64,000 bases of DNA from Massilia sp. Root418 (GCF_001425265.1 NZ_LMEC01000024.1:186001-250000), one strand, 5' to 3'; counted from the stretch's first letter, positions 8,085 to 19,560 are shown. Notes: generated from the sequence alone by a model not told the origin. Numbers and translations: made by a program.

Positions 8085-9428
8085 TTACTTTGCAATTGCG
8101 GCGAATGCGGCGAAATAATCAGGGAATGTCTTGGCCACGCATTTCGGGTCGTTAATACGGATAGTATTGCCCTTTCGCAACACGCCGTCCAGCGCAGCCA
8201 GCGAGAAGCACATGGCCATGCGGTGGTCGTCGTAGGTGTCGATGGCGGCCGTGCCGATCACGGCCGGCGGCGTCACCTTCAGGTAGTCGGCACCCTCCTC
8301 CACCTCGGCGCCCAGCTTGCGCAGCTCGGTGGCCATGGCGGCGATGCGGTCGGTTTCCTTCACGCGCCAGCTGGCGATATTGCGCAAGGTGGTGGTGCCG
8401 TCCGCGTACAGCGCGGCCACGGCGATGGTCATGGCCGCGTCCGGGATATGGTTGAAGTCCATGTCGACCGCCTTCAGCGGGCCGTTGCCCCTGGCTTCGA
8501 TCCAGTTGTCGCCCATGGTGATCTGCACGCCCATCTGCTCCAGCGCTTCGGCAAAACGCACGTCGCCCTGGATCGAGTCGCGGCCCACGCCTTCCACGCG
8601 CACCGGACCGCCGCCGATGGCGCCGGCAGCCAGGAAGTAGGATGCGGACGAGGCGTCGCCTTCCACGTGGATCAGGCCCGGGCTCTGGTAACGCTGGCCG
8701 GCCTGCACGGTGAACGATGCCCAGCCGTCCTGCTCCACCGTCACGCCGAAGCGGCGCATCAGGTTCAGGGTAATCTGGATGTAGGGCTTGGAAATGAGCT
8801 CGCCCGCCACGTCTATGGTCACGGCGTGGCCCTGCGCCATCAGCGGCGCCACCATCAGCAGCGCGGTCAGGAACTGGCTGGACACGTCGCCGCGCACCGA
8901 CAGGCGCTGGGCCGTCAGACTGCCCTTGCGGATGTGCAGCGGCGGGAAGCCGGGGTTGGCGGTGTAGTCGATACGGGCGCCGATGGCGTTCAGCGCGTCC
9001 ACCAGGTCGCCGATCGGGCGCTCGTGCATGCGCGGCACGCCGTGCAGCGTGTAGTCGCCGCCGATCACGGCCAGCGCCGCCGTCAGCGGACGGATGGCGG
9101 TGCCGGCGTTGCCCATGAAGAGGTCGGCCGACGGCGCCAGCGTGACGCCCGCCGCGCCGCCCGCTCCCTGCACGGTGTGCATGGGGTAGCCGTCCATGGT
9201 GGGCTGCTCGCTCCACTGCACGCCCAGCGACCGCAGCGCGTTCAGCATCACGTGCGTGTCGTCGGAAGCCAGCAGGCCGCCGATGCGGGTTTCGCCTTCG
9301 GCCAGCGCGGCCAGCAGCAAGATGCGGTTGGAGATCGATTTCGACCCCGGCAGGCGCACCACGCCTTCAGCGTGGGCGACCGGCGCCAGGTCGATGTGTT
9401 CGGGGTATTGGGATTGATGCTGCGTCAT
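8085..9428 (-). CDS. aroA: 3-phosphoshikimate 1-carboxyvinyltransferase (EPSP synthase)
   Basis: 447 residues. This is the sixth step of the shikimate pathway: it condenses shikimate-3-phosphate with PEP. Seen: the N-terminal LPGSKSISNRILLLAAL (PGSKSxSNR signature), GNAGTAIRPLTAALA, the SSQFLTALLM segment, and RVKETDRIAAMATELRKLGAEVEEG near the C-terminus. The residue after GNAGTA is Ile, within the usual range. It lies 29 bp from tyrA. Confidence 0.97.
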   Translation of the reverse strand: MTQHQSQYPEHIDLAPVAHAEGVVRLPGSKSISNRILLLAALAEGETRIGGLLASDDTHVMLNALRSLGVQWSEQPTMDGYPMHTVQGAGGAAGVTLAPSADLFMGNAGTAIRPLTAALAVIGGDYTLHGVPRMHERPIGDLVDALNAIGARIDYTANPGFPPLHIRKGSLTAQRLSVRGDVSSQFLTALLMVAPLMAQGHAVTIDVAGELISKPYIQITLNLMRRFGVTVEQDGWASFTVQAGQRYQSPGLIHVEGDASSASYFLAAGAIGGGPVRVEGVGRDSIQGDVRFAEALEQMGVQITMGDNWIEARGNGPLKAVDMDFNHIPDAAMTIAVAALYADGTTTLRNIASWRVKETDRIAAMATELRKLGAEVEEGADYLKVTPPAVIGTAAIDTYDDHRMAMCFSLAALDGVLRKGNTIRINDPKCVAKTFPDYFAAFAAIAK

Positions 9429-9457
9429 GCCTGTCCTTTGTTTTGCCTGTGACTCGC

Positions 9458-10369
9458 TTATTCAGCCTTGTCTTGTGCGGGCGGCGCTTCGGCCGCCTCG
9501 ATCGTCGCAATCCAGCGTTCGCGCGCATGGCGCGCGTTGCCGTACACCGCCTCCAGGGCGGCGCCGTCGCCGGCGGCCAGCTGCGCGCGCAGCGTGGTCA
9601 ATTGTGCCAGATAGGCGTCCAGTTCCGTCAGCAGCGCGGCCTGGTTGGCCAGGCTGATGTCGCGCCACATTTCCGGCGACGAGCCGGCAATGCGCGTGAA
9701 ATCGCGGAAGCCGCTGGCGGCGTACTGGAACAGCAGATCGGCGTGCGGCTTGTGGGCGATGTCGTCCACCAGTGCGTAAGCCAGCAAATGGGGCAAATGG
9801 CTGACGGCGGCGAACACCTTGTCGTGTTCCTCCGGCGAGAGGCGATGGATCACAGCGCCACAGGCACGCCAGGCGGCGGCCACCAGCTCCACGTCCGCGT
9901 CGGCGTTTTCGGCCAGCGGCGTGAGCACTACTTTCTTGCCTTGATACAGATTCGGTATGGCCGCGTCCGGGCCATTGGTTTCGCGTCCCGCGATGGGGTG
10001 GCCGGGCACGAAGCGGCCCAGCTTGTCGCCCAGCACGGCGCGCGCGGCGGCTGCCACGTCGGCCTTGGTGCTGCCCGCATCAGTGACCACGGTGCGCGGG
10101 CCCAGGTGCGGCAGCAGGGCCGCCAGGATGGCGCCGGTCTGCGCCACCGGGGCGGCCAGCAGCACCAGGTCGGCGTCCCGCATGGCGCTGGCCAGGTCGG
10201 CGCCAGCCTCGTCGATGATGCCCAGCTCCAGCGCCCGCTGCAGCGAGGCCGGCGAACGGTCCATGCCGACAATGCTGCGCGCGGCGCCGGCCTGCTTCAG
10301 GGCCCGCGCAAACGAGCCGCCGATCAGGCCGACGCCGAAAATAACGACTTTGTTTACTGCCTTATTCAC
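9458..10369 (-). CDS. tyrA: Prephenate dehydrogenase
   Basis: 303 residues. An N-terminal Rossmann motif IFGVGLIGGSFARAL (10-24), the GHPIAGRE segment (catalytic His) and the helical dimer domain AVSHLPHLLAYAL are typical of TyrA. It converts prephenate to 4-hydroxyphenylpyruvate for tyrosine. There is no fused chorismate mutase domain; pheA upstream supplies that activity. The start overlaps the hisC stop by 8 bp, which suggests translational coupling. Confidence 0.95.
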   Translation of the reverse strand: MNKAVNKVVIFGVGLIGGSFARALKQAGAARSIVGMDRSPASLQRALELGIIDEAGADLASAMRDADLVLLAAPVAQTGAILAALLPHLGPRTVVTDAGSTKADVAAAARAVLGDKLGRFVPGHPIAGRETNGPDAAIPNLYQGKKVVLTPLAENADADVELVAAAWRACGAVIHRLSPEEHDKVFAAVSHLPHLLAYALVDDIAHKPHADLLFQYAASGFRDFTRIAGSSPEMWRDISLANQAALLTELDAYLAQLTTLRAQLAAGDGAALEAVYGNARHARERWIATIEAAEAPPAQDKAE

Positions 10370-11480
10370 GGTCCGACGCCAGCGCTTTCTGCAAAGCCGA
10401 GATCAGGATGGCGTTTTCCTGCGGCAGGCCGATGGAAATGCGCAGCCACTCCGGCAGGCCGTAGTTGCCCACCGGGCGCACGATCACGCCCTGCTTGAGC
10501 AGCGCCAGGTTGACGCGCGCGCCGGCGGCCAGGTCCTTGCCCACTTTCACCAGCACGAAATTGCCGTAGGACGGCACGTACTCCAGGCCCATTTGCTCGA
10601 ACGCTTCCACGAATTGCTGATAGCCGGCGGCGTTGTTGCGCGCGCCCTGCTCCAGGAACTCCTTGTCGTTCAGCGCCGCGACGGCGGCCGCCTGCGCCAG
10701 CGAATTCACGTTGAACGGCTGGCGGATACGGTTCATCAGGTCGGTCAGCGCCGGCTGGGCGATGGCGAAGCCCACGCGCAGGCCGGCCAGGCCGTAAGCC
10801 TTGGAGAAGGTGCGCGAGACCAGCAGGTTCGGGTACTGCTTCACCCACGCTGCGGACTCGTACTGGTTTTCGGGCGACAGGTATTCGTTGTAGGCCTCGT
10901 CCAGCACCACCACCACGCTGACCGGAACCTTCTTCAGGAAGGCTTCGATGTCGGCGGCGCCGATGAACGTGCCGGTCGGGTTGTTCGGGTTGGCGATGAA
11001 AACCAAGCGGGTGTCCGCGTCGATGGCGGCCGCCATGGCGTCCAGGTCATGGCCGTAGTCCTTGGCTGGCACCACGATGGCGCGCGCGCCCAGGCCTTGC
11101 GTGGCCAGCGCGTACACCGCGAACGAGTACTGCGAGTAGACAATGGCCTGGCCTTTTTCCACGAAAGCGTGGGCGGCGATTTCCAGGATGTCGTTGCTGC
11201 CGTTGCCCAGGGTGATCCAGTCGGCCGGCACGTCGTAGCGCTCGGCCAGCGCGGCCTTCAGTTCGAAGCCGTTAGCGTCCGGGTAGCGGCCCAGGTCCGC
11301 AGCGGCGGCGGCCATGGCGGCCTTGGCCGATTCCGGTACGCCGAACGGGTTTTCGTTGGACGCGAGTTTGACGATGGACGCTTCGTCGAGGCCGAACTCG
11401 CGCGCCACTTCGGAGATGGGTTTGCCGGCCTGGTAGGGGGCGATGGCGCGGACGTATTCAGGACCGAAATTCTTGGACAT
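10362..11480 (-). CDS. hisC: Histidinol-phosphate aminotransferase
   Basis: 372 residues, fold-type I PLP aminotransferase. Seen: LASNENPFG near the N-terminus, FIANPNNPTGTF, DEAYNEY, and the PLP-lysine motif SRTFSKAYGLAGLRVGF. A hisC copy inside the tyrosine/phenylalanine operon often also transaminates aromatic keto acids. That dual role is inferred from its place between pheA and tyrA. Confidence 0.94.
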   Translation of the reverse strand: MSKNFGPEYVRAIAPYQAGKPISEVAREFGLDEASIVKLASNENPFGVPESAKAAMAAAAADLGRYPDANGFELKAALAERYDVPADWITLGNGSNDILEIAAHAFVEKGQAIVYSQYSFAVYALATQGLGARAIVVPAKDYGHDLDAMAAAIDADTRLVFIANPNNPTGTFIGAADIEAFLKKVPVSVVVVLDEAYNEYLSPENQYESAAWVKQYPNLLVSRTFSKAYGLAGLRVGFAIAQPALTDLMNRIRQPFNVNSLAQAAAVAALNDKEFLEQGARNNAAGYQQFVEAFEQMGLEYVPSYGNFVLVKVGKDLAAGARVNLALLKQGVIVRPVGNYGLPEWLRISIGLPQENAILISALQKALASDRE

Positions 11481-11505
11481 AGTAATTCTCGTGTGAAGTA
11501 AAGTT

Positions 11506-11535
11506 CAGGTCAAAGGTCAGGTCAAAGGTCAGGTC
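11506..11535. repeat. 12-bp tandem repeat over the pheA stop codon
   Basis: CAGGTCAAAGGT occurs twice in tandem (11506-11517, 11518-11529) with a further partial unit (CAGGTCAG). The pheA stop (11529-11531) lies in it. On the minus strand the units read ACCTTTGACCTG, so slippage would lengthen only the pheA-hisC spacer. Confidence 0.8.
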
Positions 11536-12602
11536 AGACTCACCGGGTAAGAACCCAGCACCTTGAAGAATGCGGCCTGGTCTTTCAATTCCGCCAGGGC
11601 CTGTGCGACCGCCGCGTCGTTCACATGGCCGTCCACGTCGACATAGAAGTAGTACTCCCAGGTGCCGATGCGGGCCGGGCGGGATTCGAAGCGCGTCATC
11701 GACACGCCGTGTTTGGCCAACGGCGCCAGCAGTTGGTACACCGCACCGGCCTTGTTCGGCACGGCCAGCACCAGCGAGGTGTGGTCCTTACCGGAAGGCA
11801 GCGTCTGCAGATGGCCAATGACGGCGAAACGGGTGCGGTTGTGCGGGTCGTCCTGGATGTGACCCTTGACCACGCCCAGCTTGTACTGCGTGCCCGCCAT
11901 TTCGCTGGCGATGGCCGCTACGCTCGCGTCCTCGCCGGCCATGCGCGCCGCTTCGGCGTTGGAGGCGACTGCGCGCCGTTCGATGTTGGGGTAGTTCTGG
12001 TTCAGCCACACCTGGCACTGCGCCAGTGCCTGCGAATGGGCGCAGATCACCTGCACCCCGTCCATATTGCCGGTCTTGGTCATCAGGCTGTGGTGCACGG
12101 CGATGGCCACTTCGCCGCTGATCAGGGTGGTGGTGCCCAGCATCAGGTCCAGCGTGCGGTTGATGGCGCCTTCGGAGGAGTTCTCCACCGGCACCACGCC
12201 GAAATCGGCGGTGCCGGCTTCGGTGGCGCGGAACACTTCGTCGATCGAGGCGCACGGCAAGCCTTCGACGGCGCTGCCGAACTGCTGGTACACGGCCTGC
12301 TCGCTGAAGGTGCCCACCGGGCCCAGGTAGGCCACGGTGACGCGCTTTTCCAGCGCGCGGCAGGCCGACATGATTTCGCGGAAGATGGTCTGCACGTCGG
12401 TGGCGACCATGGGGCCGGGGTTGCGGTCGGCCACGCCGCGCAGCACCTGGGCTTCGCGCTCGGGGCGGAACACCGGCGCGTTGGTCTCGGCCTTGACGTG
12501 GCCGACTTCCTGCGCCACCTTGGCGCGCTGGTTCAACAATGCGAGGATCTGGGCGTCGATCGCGTCGATCTGCTCGCGCAGGGGTTTGAGTTTATCGTTC
12601 AT
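11529..12602 (-). CDS. pheA: Bifunctional chorismate mutase / prephenate dehydratase (P-protein)
   Basis: 357 residues from MNDKLKPLREQID; an in-frame ATG 24 bp upstream is less likely because it overlaps the serC end region. Three domains: an AroQ chorismate mutase (about 1-90, LREQIDAIDAQILALLNQRAKVAQEVG), prephenate dehydratase (about 95-270, VAYLGPVGTFSEQA and VVPVENSSEGAINRTLD), and an ACT domain (about 280-350, with ESRP and the YYFYVDVDGH strand) that normally binds phenylalanine for feedback inhibition. Confidence 0.96.
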   Translation of the reverse strand: MNDKLKPLREQIDAIDAQILALLNQRAKVAQEVGHVKAETNAPVFRPEREAQVLRGVADRNPGPMVATDVQTIFREIMSACRALEKRVTVAYLGPVGTFSEQAVYQQFGSAVEGLPCASIDEVFRATEAGTADFGVVPVENSSEGAINRTLDLMLGTTTLISGEVAIAVHHSLMTKTGNMDGVQVICAHSQALAQCQVWLNQNYPNIERRAVASNAEAARMAGEDASVAAIASEMAGTQYKLGVVKGHIQDDPHNRTRFAVIGHLQTLPSGKDHTSLVLAVPNKAGAVYQLLAPLAKHGVSMTRFESRPARIGTWEYYFYVDVDGHVNDAAVAQALAELKDQAAFFKVLGSYPVSLT

Positions 12603-12626
12603 GAAGGTTGCCTTAGCGGCCGGCAC

Positions 12627-13709
12627 TCAGCGGCCGGCGAATTCGTTCAAGTAGTCGACGAGGGCTTGCACGCCCTCGATAGGCATGGCGTTGTAAATGG
12701 ATGCACGCATGCCGCCGACGGACTTGTGGCCCTTCAGCTGCAACAGGCCGCGCGCTTTGGCGCCGGCCAGGAATGCTTCGTTCCTGCTTTCGTCGCGCAG
12801 GTAGAACGGTACGTTCATGCGCGAACGGTATTGCGGCTGGACGCGATTCTGGTAGAAGTCGTCCGCATCGAGCGCGGCGTACAGCAGCGCTGCTTTTTCT
12901 TTGTTGCGGCGTTCCATCTCGGCCACGCCGCCCTGGCGCTTGAGCCACTGGAACACCAGGCCGGCAATGTAGATGCCGTAGGTGGGCGGCGTGTTGTACA
13001 TGGATTCGTTGTCGGCCACGTTCTTGAAGTCGAACGCGGACGGGCAGAACGGCAAGGCCTTGCCGATCAGGTCTTCGCGCACGATCACCACGGTGACGCC
13101 GGCCGGGCCGATGTTCTTTTGCGCGCCGCCGAATATCAGGCCGTACTTGGCCACGTCCACGGGACGCGACAGGATGTGCGAGGACATGTCGGCCACCAAA
13201 GTCGTATCGCCCTGCGCGGTCGGCACGAAGTCGATTTCCACGCCGTCGATGGTCTCGTTGGTGCACAGGTGCAGATAGGCCGCGCCCGGCGTGAGCTGCC
13301 ACTCGGACTGCGGCGGCACGAAGCTGTAGTGGTTGTCGCTGGCGCTGGCGGCCACGTTCACCCTGGCGTAGCGCGCCGCTTCCTTGATGGACTTGCTGGA
13401 CCAGGAGCCGGTCTGCACGAAGTCGATGGTGGCGTCGGCGCTGCCGGCCAGGTTCATCGGGATGACGGCGTTCTGCGACAAGCCGCCGCCCTGCATGAAC
13501 AGGATCTTGTAGTTGTCCGGCACCGCCAGCAGCTCGCGCAGGTCGCGCTCGGCGGCGCGGTAGATCGAAATGAACTCGGGGCCCCGGTGGCTCATTTCCA
13601 TGACGGACATTCCACTGCCGTTCCAGTCCAGCATTTCAGCGGCAGCCTGGGCCAGCACTTCTTTCGGCAGCACGGCCGGGCCGGCGGAGAAATTGTAGAT
13701 ATTCGTCAC
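12627..13709 (-). CDS. serC: Phosphoserine aminotransferase
   Basis: 360 residues. It makes 3-phosphoserine from phosphohydroxypyruvate and also acts in pyridoxal phosphate synthesis. Seen: NFSAGPAVLPKEVL at the N-terminus, ILFMQGGGLSQNAVIPMNL, the PLP-lysine motif FGGAQKNIGPAGVTVVIV, and the C-terminal GGMRASIYNAMP. It precedes pheA by 24 bp, as in the conserved gyrA-serC-pheA cluster. Confidence 0.97.
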   Translation of the reverse strand: MTNIYNFSAGPAVLPKEVLAQAAAEMLDWNGSGMSVMEMSHRGPEFISIYRAAERDLRELLAVPDNYKILFMQGGGLSQNAVIPMNLAGSADATIDFVQTGSWSSKSIKEAARYARVNVAASASDNHYSFVPPQSEWQLTPGAAYLHLCTNETIDGVEIDFVPTAQGDTTLVADMSSHILSRPVDVAKYGLIFGGAQKNIGPAGVTVVIVREDLIGKALPFCPSAFDFKNVADNESMYNTPPTYGIYIAGLVFQWLKRQGGVAEMERRNKEKAALLYAALDADDFYQNRVQPQYRSRMNVPFYLRDESRNEAFLAGAKARGLLQLKGHKSVGGMRASIYNAMPIEGVQALVDYLNEFAGR

Positions 13710-13719
13710 GTTTCGTTCC

Positions 13720-14280
13720 TTATTTCTTGGCGATGTTGGCAGTCACTTCCTCGATCACCTTGCCCATGCGCGGCACGATGATTTTCTGGCTGAGCGCCAT
13801 GGACTCCTGCATGACCTTCGGCATGGTGGCCAGCGTCTTGGCGCCCACCGGGCTGCGGTAGAAGGCCAGCAGCTGGCGCATTTCATCGGCGGTGTAGTTG
13901 CGCGCGTAGATGGCGGCGGTTTCGCGTTCGAAGTCGTCCAGCAGGGCCGGATCGCTGAACAGCTTCTGGATCGCTGCCATCATGCCGGGAATGGCTTTTT
14001 CCAGGTCGGCCTGGGCGGCTTTTTTCTCGGCCGCGCTCATGTTCTTGCCTTTGTTTTCCAGCATGGAATCGGTCATGGCGCGCAGCATCTGCGGCAGCTG
14101 CGCCGACATGTGCTGCATGGAGGCCTGCATCAGGCTGCGCGCGTTGATCGCGTCCATCAGCTGCTTGGCTGCGGCCGTGGATTCAGCGGTGGCGGTGTCG
14201 GCCGGCGCGGCGCTCTGCGCGGCGGCGGGGACTTGGGAAAACGCCAGGGCGGCGGCCAGCAGTGCAACGATTTTCTTCAC
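13720..14280 (-). CDS. DUF2059 domain-containing secreted protein
   Basis: 186 residues with a signal peptide (MKKIVALLAAALAFSQVPAAAQ). The YTADEMRQLLAFYRSPVGAKTLATMPKVMQES segment is the characteristic DUF2059 core, an all-helical periplasmic domain without known activity. It sits 10 bp upstream of serC in the operon, so it is probably coexpressed with the biosynthetic genes. The position between gyrA and serC recurs in relatives as far as I recall; function unknown. Confidence 0.88.
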   Translation of the reverse strand: MKKIVALLAAALAFSQVPAAAQSAAPADTATAESTAAAKQLMDAINARSLMQASMQHMSAQLPQMLRAMTDSMLENKGKNMSAAEKKAAQADLEKAIPGMMAAIQKLFSDPALLDDFERETAAIYARNYTADEMRQLLAFYRSPVGAKTLATMPKVMQESMALSQKIIVPRMGKVIEEVTANIAKK

Positions 14281-14303
14281 AGAATTCCTTTTGAAATGTA
14301 AAA

Positions 14304-14353
14304 CGGGGGCAATGTCATTGTCGCATTATTCTGCGAACACGACACTGCCCCCG
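14304..14353 (-). terminator. Inverted repeat between gyrA and the DUF2059 gene
   Basis: CGGGGGCAATGTC (14304-14316) and GACACTGCCCCCG (14341-14353) are inverted copies with one mismatch and a 24-nt loop. It lies 46 bp after the gyrA stop. There is no long T run, so a rho-independent terminator is only possible; it could instead be an RNA-processing or stability hairpin. Confidence 0.5.
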
Positions 14354-14377
14354 CTGCGGCAGGTGACGGCTTGCGCC

Positions 14378-14391
14378 TAACCCGCCCTACG
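14378..14391. repeat. Single copy of the TAACCCGCCCTACG repeat core
   Basis: A 14-bp exact match to the element at 3635-3648 (and inverted at 3666-3679), just downstream of gyrA. Here only a half-element is present. Confidence 0.75.
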
Positions 14392-14398
14392 CTGCTGC

Positions 14399-17059
<2,661 letters not shown>

Positions 17060-17482
17060 GGGTGGGTTCGTCTGTTCTTTACTGAGGTTGACTTATCTGT
17101 TACGCACGCTGACCGTGATTACCCGCTGTCCGCAGACAAGCGTACGATTTTAGCATGCGCGCCATGGCTGCTGCGCAATTCCGGCGCCGGGCCGGCAGAG
17201 CGCGGCCGGCGGCGGACCTCATCCATGTCATTGGGATGAAATAATGAAACGTTATTATTTCGGCCGACGTTGCGCAAAAACAACATTTTGGTCGATTGCG
17301 GCCCGGATTCAGTTTGCGCTGTTCGTATTCCGTTCCGATGCCTATGGCAAAATGGACGAGAAGTTAATTGCTTGTTTCGCAATCGGGAACCGGCGCGACA
17401 TAGGGGCATATGGTAGGATGCGCCCCACGTACCAACGTCGCGCAGTTTTTCTGCGGATATCACCCCGAAAGGAAGAAAAAAT
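17060..17482. other. Divergent gyrA/ompA intergenic region, no gene seen
   Basis: About 420 bp hold the control regions of gyrA (leftward) and ompA (rightward). I see an AT-rich inverted repeat (17238-17261) and a ribosome binding site AAAGGAAG shortly before ompA. Two short open frames here (17244-17486 plus, 17119-17601 minus) have no recognisable features. I could not fix promoter hexamers with confidence. Confidence 0.6.
17238..17261. promoter_or_regulatory. Perfect inverted repeat GAAATAAT/ATTATTTC
   Basis: Arms 17238-17245 and 17254-17261 flank an 8-nt centre that itself contains AACGTT. It sits midway between gyrA and ompA in otherwise GC-rich DNA, so it could be an operator for either gene. 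No matching regulator is identified. Confidence 0.45.
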
Positions 17483-18199
17483 ATGAATAAATATGTTGCA
17501 TCGATTTTTGCTGCGTCGGCAGTGTTTGCTGGTTCTGCCATGGCCCAGCAGCCAACCACCCCGCCTTTCGCGCCAGTGACCCAGGACATCAAAGCCCCCA
17601 CGCCAAAGAGCGCCTACGTGCAAGACGCACGCGGCGTGATCGCCCGTGACCCGTTCGGCCTGTGCTGGCGCACCGGCTACTGGACCCCGGCTGACGCCGT
17701 GCCAGGCTGCGATCTGCCGATCTGCGTAGAACCGGAGAAGCTGGAAAACGGCAAGTGCGTCGCACCGCCGCCACCAGCGGCCCCAGCGCCTACCCCAGCA
17801 CCAGCAGCCACCCCGGCACCGGCCCCAGCGCCTGCGCCGACGTCGGAAAAAGTCAGCTTCGCAGCCGACGCCTTCTTCGACTTCGACAAAGCCGTGCTGA
17901 AGCCTGAAGGCAAAGCCAAGCTGGACGACCTGAGCTCGAAACTGGGCGCGATCAACCTGGAAGTCATCATCGCCGTGGGCCACACCGACTCCGTGGGCAC
18001 CGATGAATACAACCAGAAGCTGTCGATCAAGCGTTCGGAAGCCGTGAAAGCTTACCTGGTGTCCAAAGGCGTGGAAGCGAACCGCGTGTACACCGAAGGT
18101 AAAGGCGAGAAGCAGCCAGTGGACGACAACAAGACCGCCGCCGGCCGCGCTAAAAACCGCCGCGTGGAAATCGAAGTTGTGGGCACCCGCAGCAAGTAA
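17483..18199 (+). CDS. ompA: OmpA-family outer membrane/peptidoglycan-binding protein
   Basis: 238 residues. A signal peptide ends at ...GSAMA-QQ. A short Cys-containing N-terminal region (VIARDPFGLCWRTGYW, then DLPICVEPE) and a Pro/Ala-rich linker (about 95-118) lead to the C-terminal OmpA domain. That domain has VGHTDSVGTDEYNQKLSIKRSEAV and the NRRVEIEV end, which contact peptidoglycan diaminopimelate. The betaproteobacterial form lacks the large eight-strand barrel of E. coli OmpA. A strong ribosome binding site and a downstream terminator fit an abundant single-gene transcript. Confidence 0.93.
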   Translation: MNKYVASIFAASAVFAGSAMAQQPTTPPFAPVTQDIKAPTPKSAYVQDARGVIARDPFGLCWRTGYWTPADAVPGCDLPICVEPEKLENGKCVAPPPPAAPAPTPAPAATPAPAPAPAPTSEKVSFAADAFFDFDKAVLKPEGKAKLDDLSSKLGAINLEVIIAVGHTDSVGTDEYNQKLSIKRSEAVKAYLVSKGVEANRVYTEGKGEKQPVDDNKTAAGRAKNRRVEIEVVGTRSK

Positions 18200-18224
18200 T
18201 TCGTACTAAGCAACATCGCTCAAG

Positions 18225-18253
18225 CCGCCCGGTTCGCACCGGGCGGTTTTTTT
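18225..18253 (+). terminator. Rho-independent terminator after ompA
   Basis: A perfect 8-bp stem (CCGCCCGG, 18225-18232; CCGGGCGG, 18239-18246) with a TTCGCA loop, followed by seven T residues. Confidence 0.92.
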
Positions 18254-18266
18254 CGCCCGCGCTTTG

Positions 18267-19358
18267 CTATGCGCTGCGGCGGCGGCGCGCAATCAGGCCA
18301 ATCAGGCCCAGGCCGCCCAGCAGCATGCCGTAGGTGGCCGGCTCCGGCACCGGCGACAGCGGATCGAGCAGCACCACCTTGCAGGTGAAGGTGAACATGT
18401 CGTCGCAGGCAGTGGCCAGGATCTGGCCCTGGTCGTTGATGCCGTTGGCGCTGTCGAGCAGCAGGCCCAGGCTGGGGTCAATCAGCGAGTTCAGGTCCAC
18501 CATGGCGCCGTTCTCGTACAGGAAGGCGTGGAACTGGAAGTTTCTGTTGGCGGCAGAAAAGCCCACCACCTGGTTCAGGCTGTTGATGGCCTTGGCCGAA
18601 CTCCAGCTTCGGCCGCCGCCCGATGTGTACAGCGCGCCCAGGTCGGTCATCTGGCCGTTGTTCCAGGTGTAGGCATAGATGTGGTCGCCCCCGTCCATGC
18701 CGGCCATGCCGACCACCGTGCCCTGCTCGCTGATATCTTCCACGAACACGCCCTCATGGGCCGGGCCGGCGCCGAAGGTCGTCATCGCGCCGTTCTGGTA
18801 GACGAAGCCGTCGCGGGTGACGTGCCCCTCTTCATCCGTCACGTCCACTGTGCCGGCCACCACGCCGCTGTCGTTGATGGCGCTGGCGGAGCCAGACCGG
18901 GTGGACAGCACTTGCGTCTGGCCGTTGCTGAAGATGGCCGCGTTGGAGCGGCCGCCGTTGTTGACCGAGCCTACCGCCACGCCGTGGTTGTTGACCCCGG
19001 CCGCAGCGCTGCCAGCTGCGCCGATTTCCGTGGCCACGCCGTTTTGCCACAGCGCCGCCTTACCGCCCAGACTGCCGGCCACCACGCCATTGTCGTTCAG
19101 GCCGGCGAAATACACTGAGCTGCCAGGCTGCGCCACCGTGCTGGCAGCGCCGCCCGTGTAAAGGAAGGACGTCCACGCGTAGCCCGCGTCGTAGCCCACC
19201 GTGCCGGCCACCTCGCCCCTATTGTTCAGATAAGGACCGGTGTTGAAGTTATAAGAGGTGGTCACGCCAATGTCGGTGACCTTGTACTTGATTTCGGCCT
19301 GCGCCAGCAGCGGCGCGGCCAGCAGGGGCAACAGGAGCAAAGCTTTGTGCAACATCAT
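18267..19358 (-). CDS. PEP-CTERM sorting-domain protein with HAF-type repeats
   Basis: 363 residues. A signal peptide (MMLHKALLLLPLLAAPLLAQA) is followed by repeated blocks of the form G-(I/L)-N-(D/N)-x-G-x-V-(A/V)-G (LNDNGVVAGS, VNNHGVAVGS, INDSGVVAGT, INSLNQVVGF). This is the HAF repeat pattern expected to fold as a propeller-like beta structure. The C-terminus VPEPATYGMLLGGLGLIGLIARRRRSA is a textbook PEP-CTERM tail (Val-Pro-Glu-Pro, transmembrane helix, Arg cluster), processed by exosortase in EPS-producing bacteria. Either of two adjacent ATGs could start it. Role beyond surface export unknown. Confidence 0.93.
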   Translation of the reverse strand: MMLHKALLLLPLLAAPLLAQAEIKYKVTDIGVTTSYNFNTGPYLNNRGEVAGTVGYDAGYAWTSFLYTGGAASTVAQPGSSVYFAGLNDNGVVAGSLGGKAALWQNGVATEIGAAGSAAAGVNNHGVAVGSVNNGGRSNAAIFSNGQTQVLSTRSGSASAINDSGVVAGTVDVTDEEGHVTRDGFVYQNGAMTTFGAGPAHEGVFVEDISEQGTVVGMAGMDGGDHIYAYTWNNGQMTDLGALYTSGGGRSWSSAKAINSLNQVVGFSAANRNFQFHAFLYENGAMVDLNSLIDPSLGLLLDSANGINDQGQILATACDDMFTFTCKVVLLDPLSPVPEPATYGMLLGGLGLIGLIARRRRSA

Positions 19359-19525
19359 GGATCTCCATGGGAGGTTAAAGGGCCTCCATGCTAAACCGCA
19401 TAATTGCCTTTTAAACTATATTTTATTATTTGCACTTTTGTGACATTCAGTGAATTGTGCGGCACAGTTGATGGGGTAGGCTGCTCCCTGCAGGGGCTTG
19501 GCCCCGCAAATTGTTGCGCGCGCGC

Positions 19526-19554
19526 TTTGGCGCCGGGCAAAATCCCGCTATCAT
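19526..19554 (+). promoter_or_regulatory. Candidate sigma-70 promoter abutting the ubiG start
   Basis: TTTGGC (19526-19531), a 17-bp spacer and TATCAT (19549-19554). The predicted transcription start falls at or next to the A of the ubiG ATG (19561), and no Shine-Dalgarno sequence is seen between. This would give a leaderless or near-leaderless mRNA. Confidence 0.45.
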
Positions 19555-19560
19555 GCGGAT

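Noticed and set aside
17244..17486. 80-codon frame upstream of ompA
   Set aside because: No ribosome binding site or family signal, and it overlaps the ompA start and its leader.
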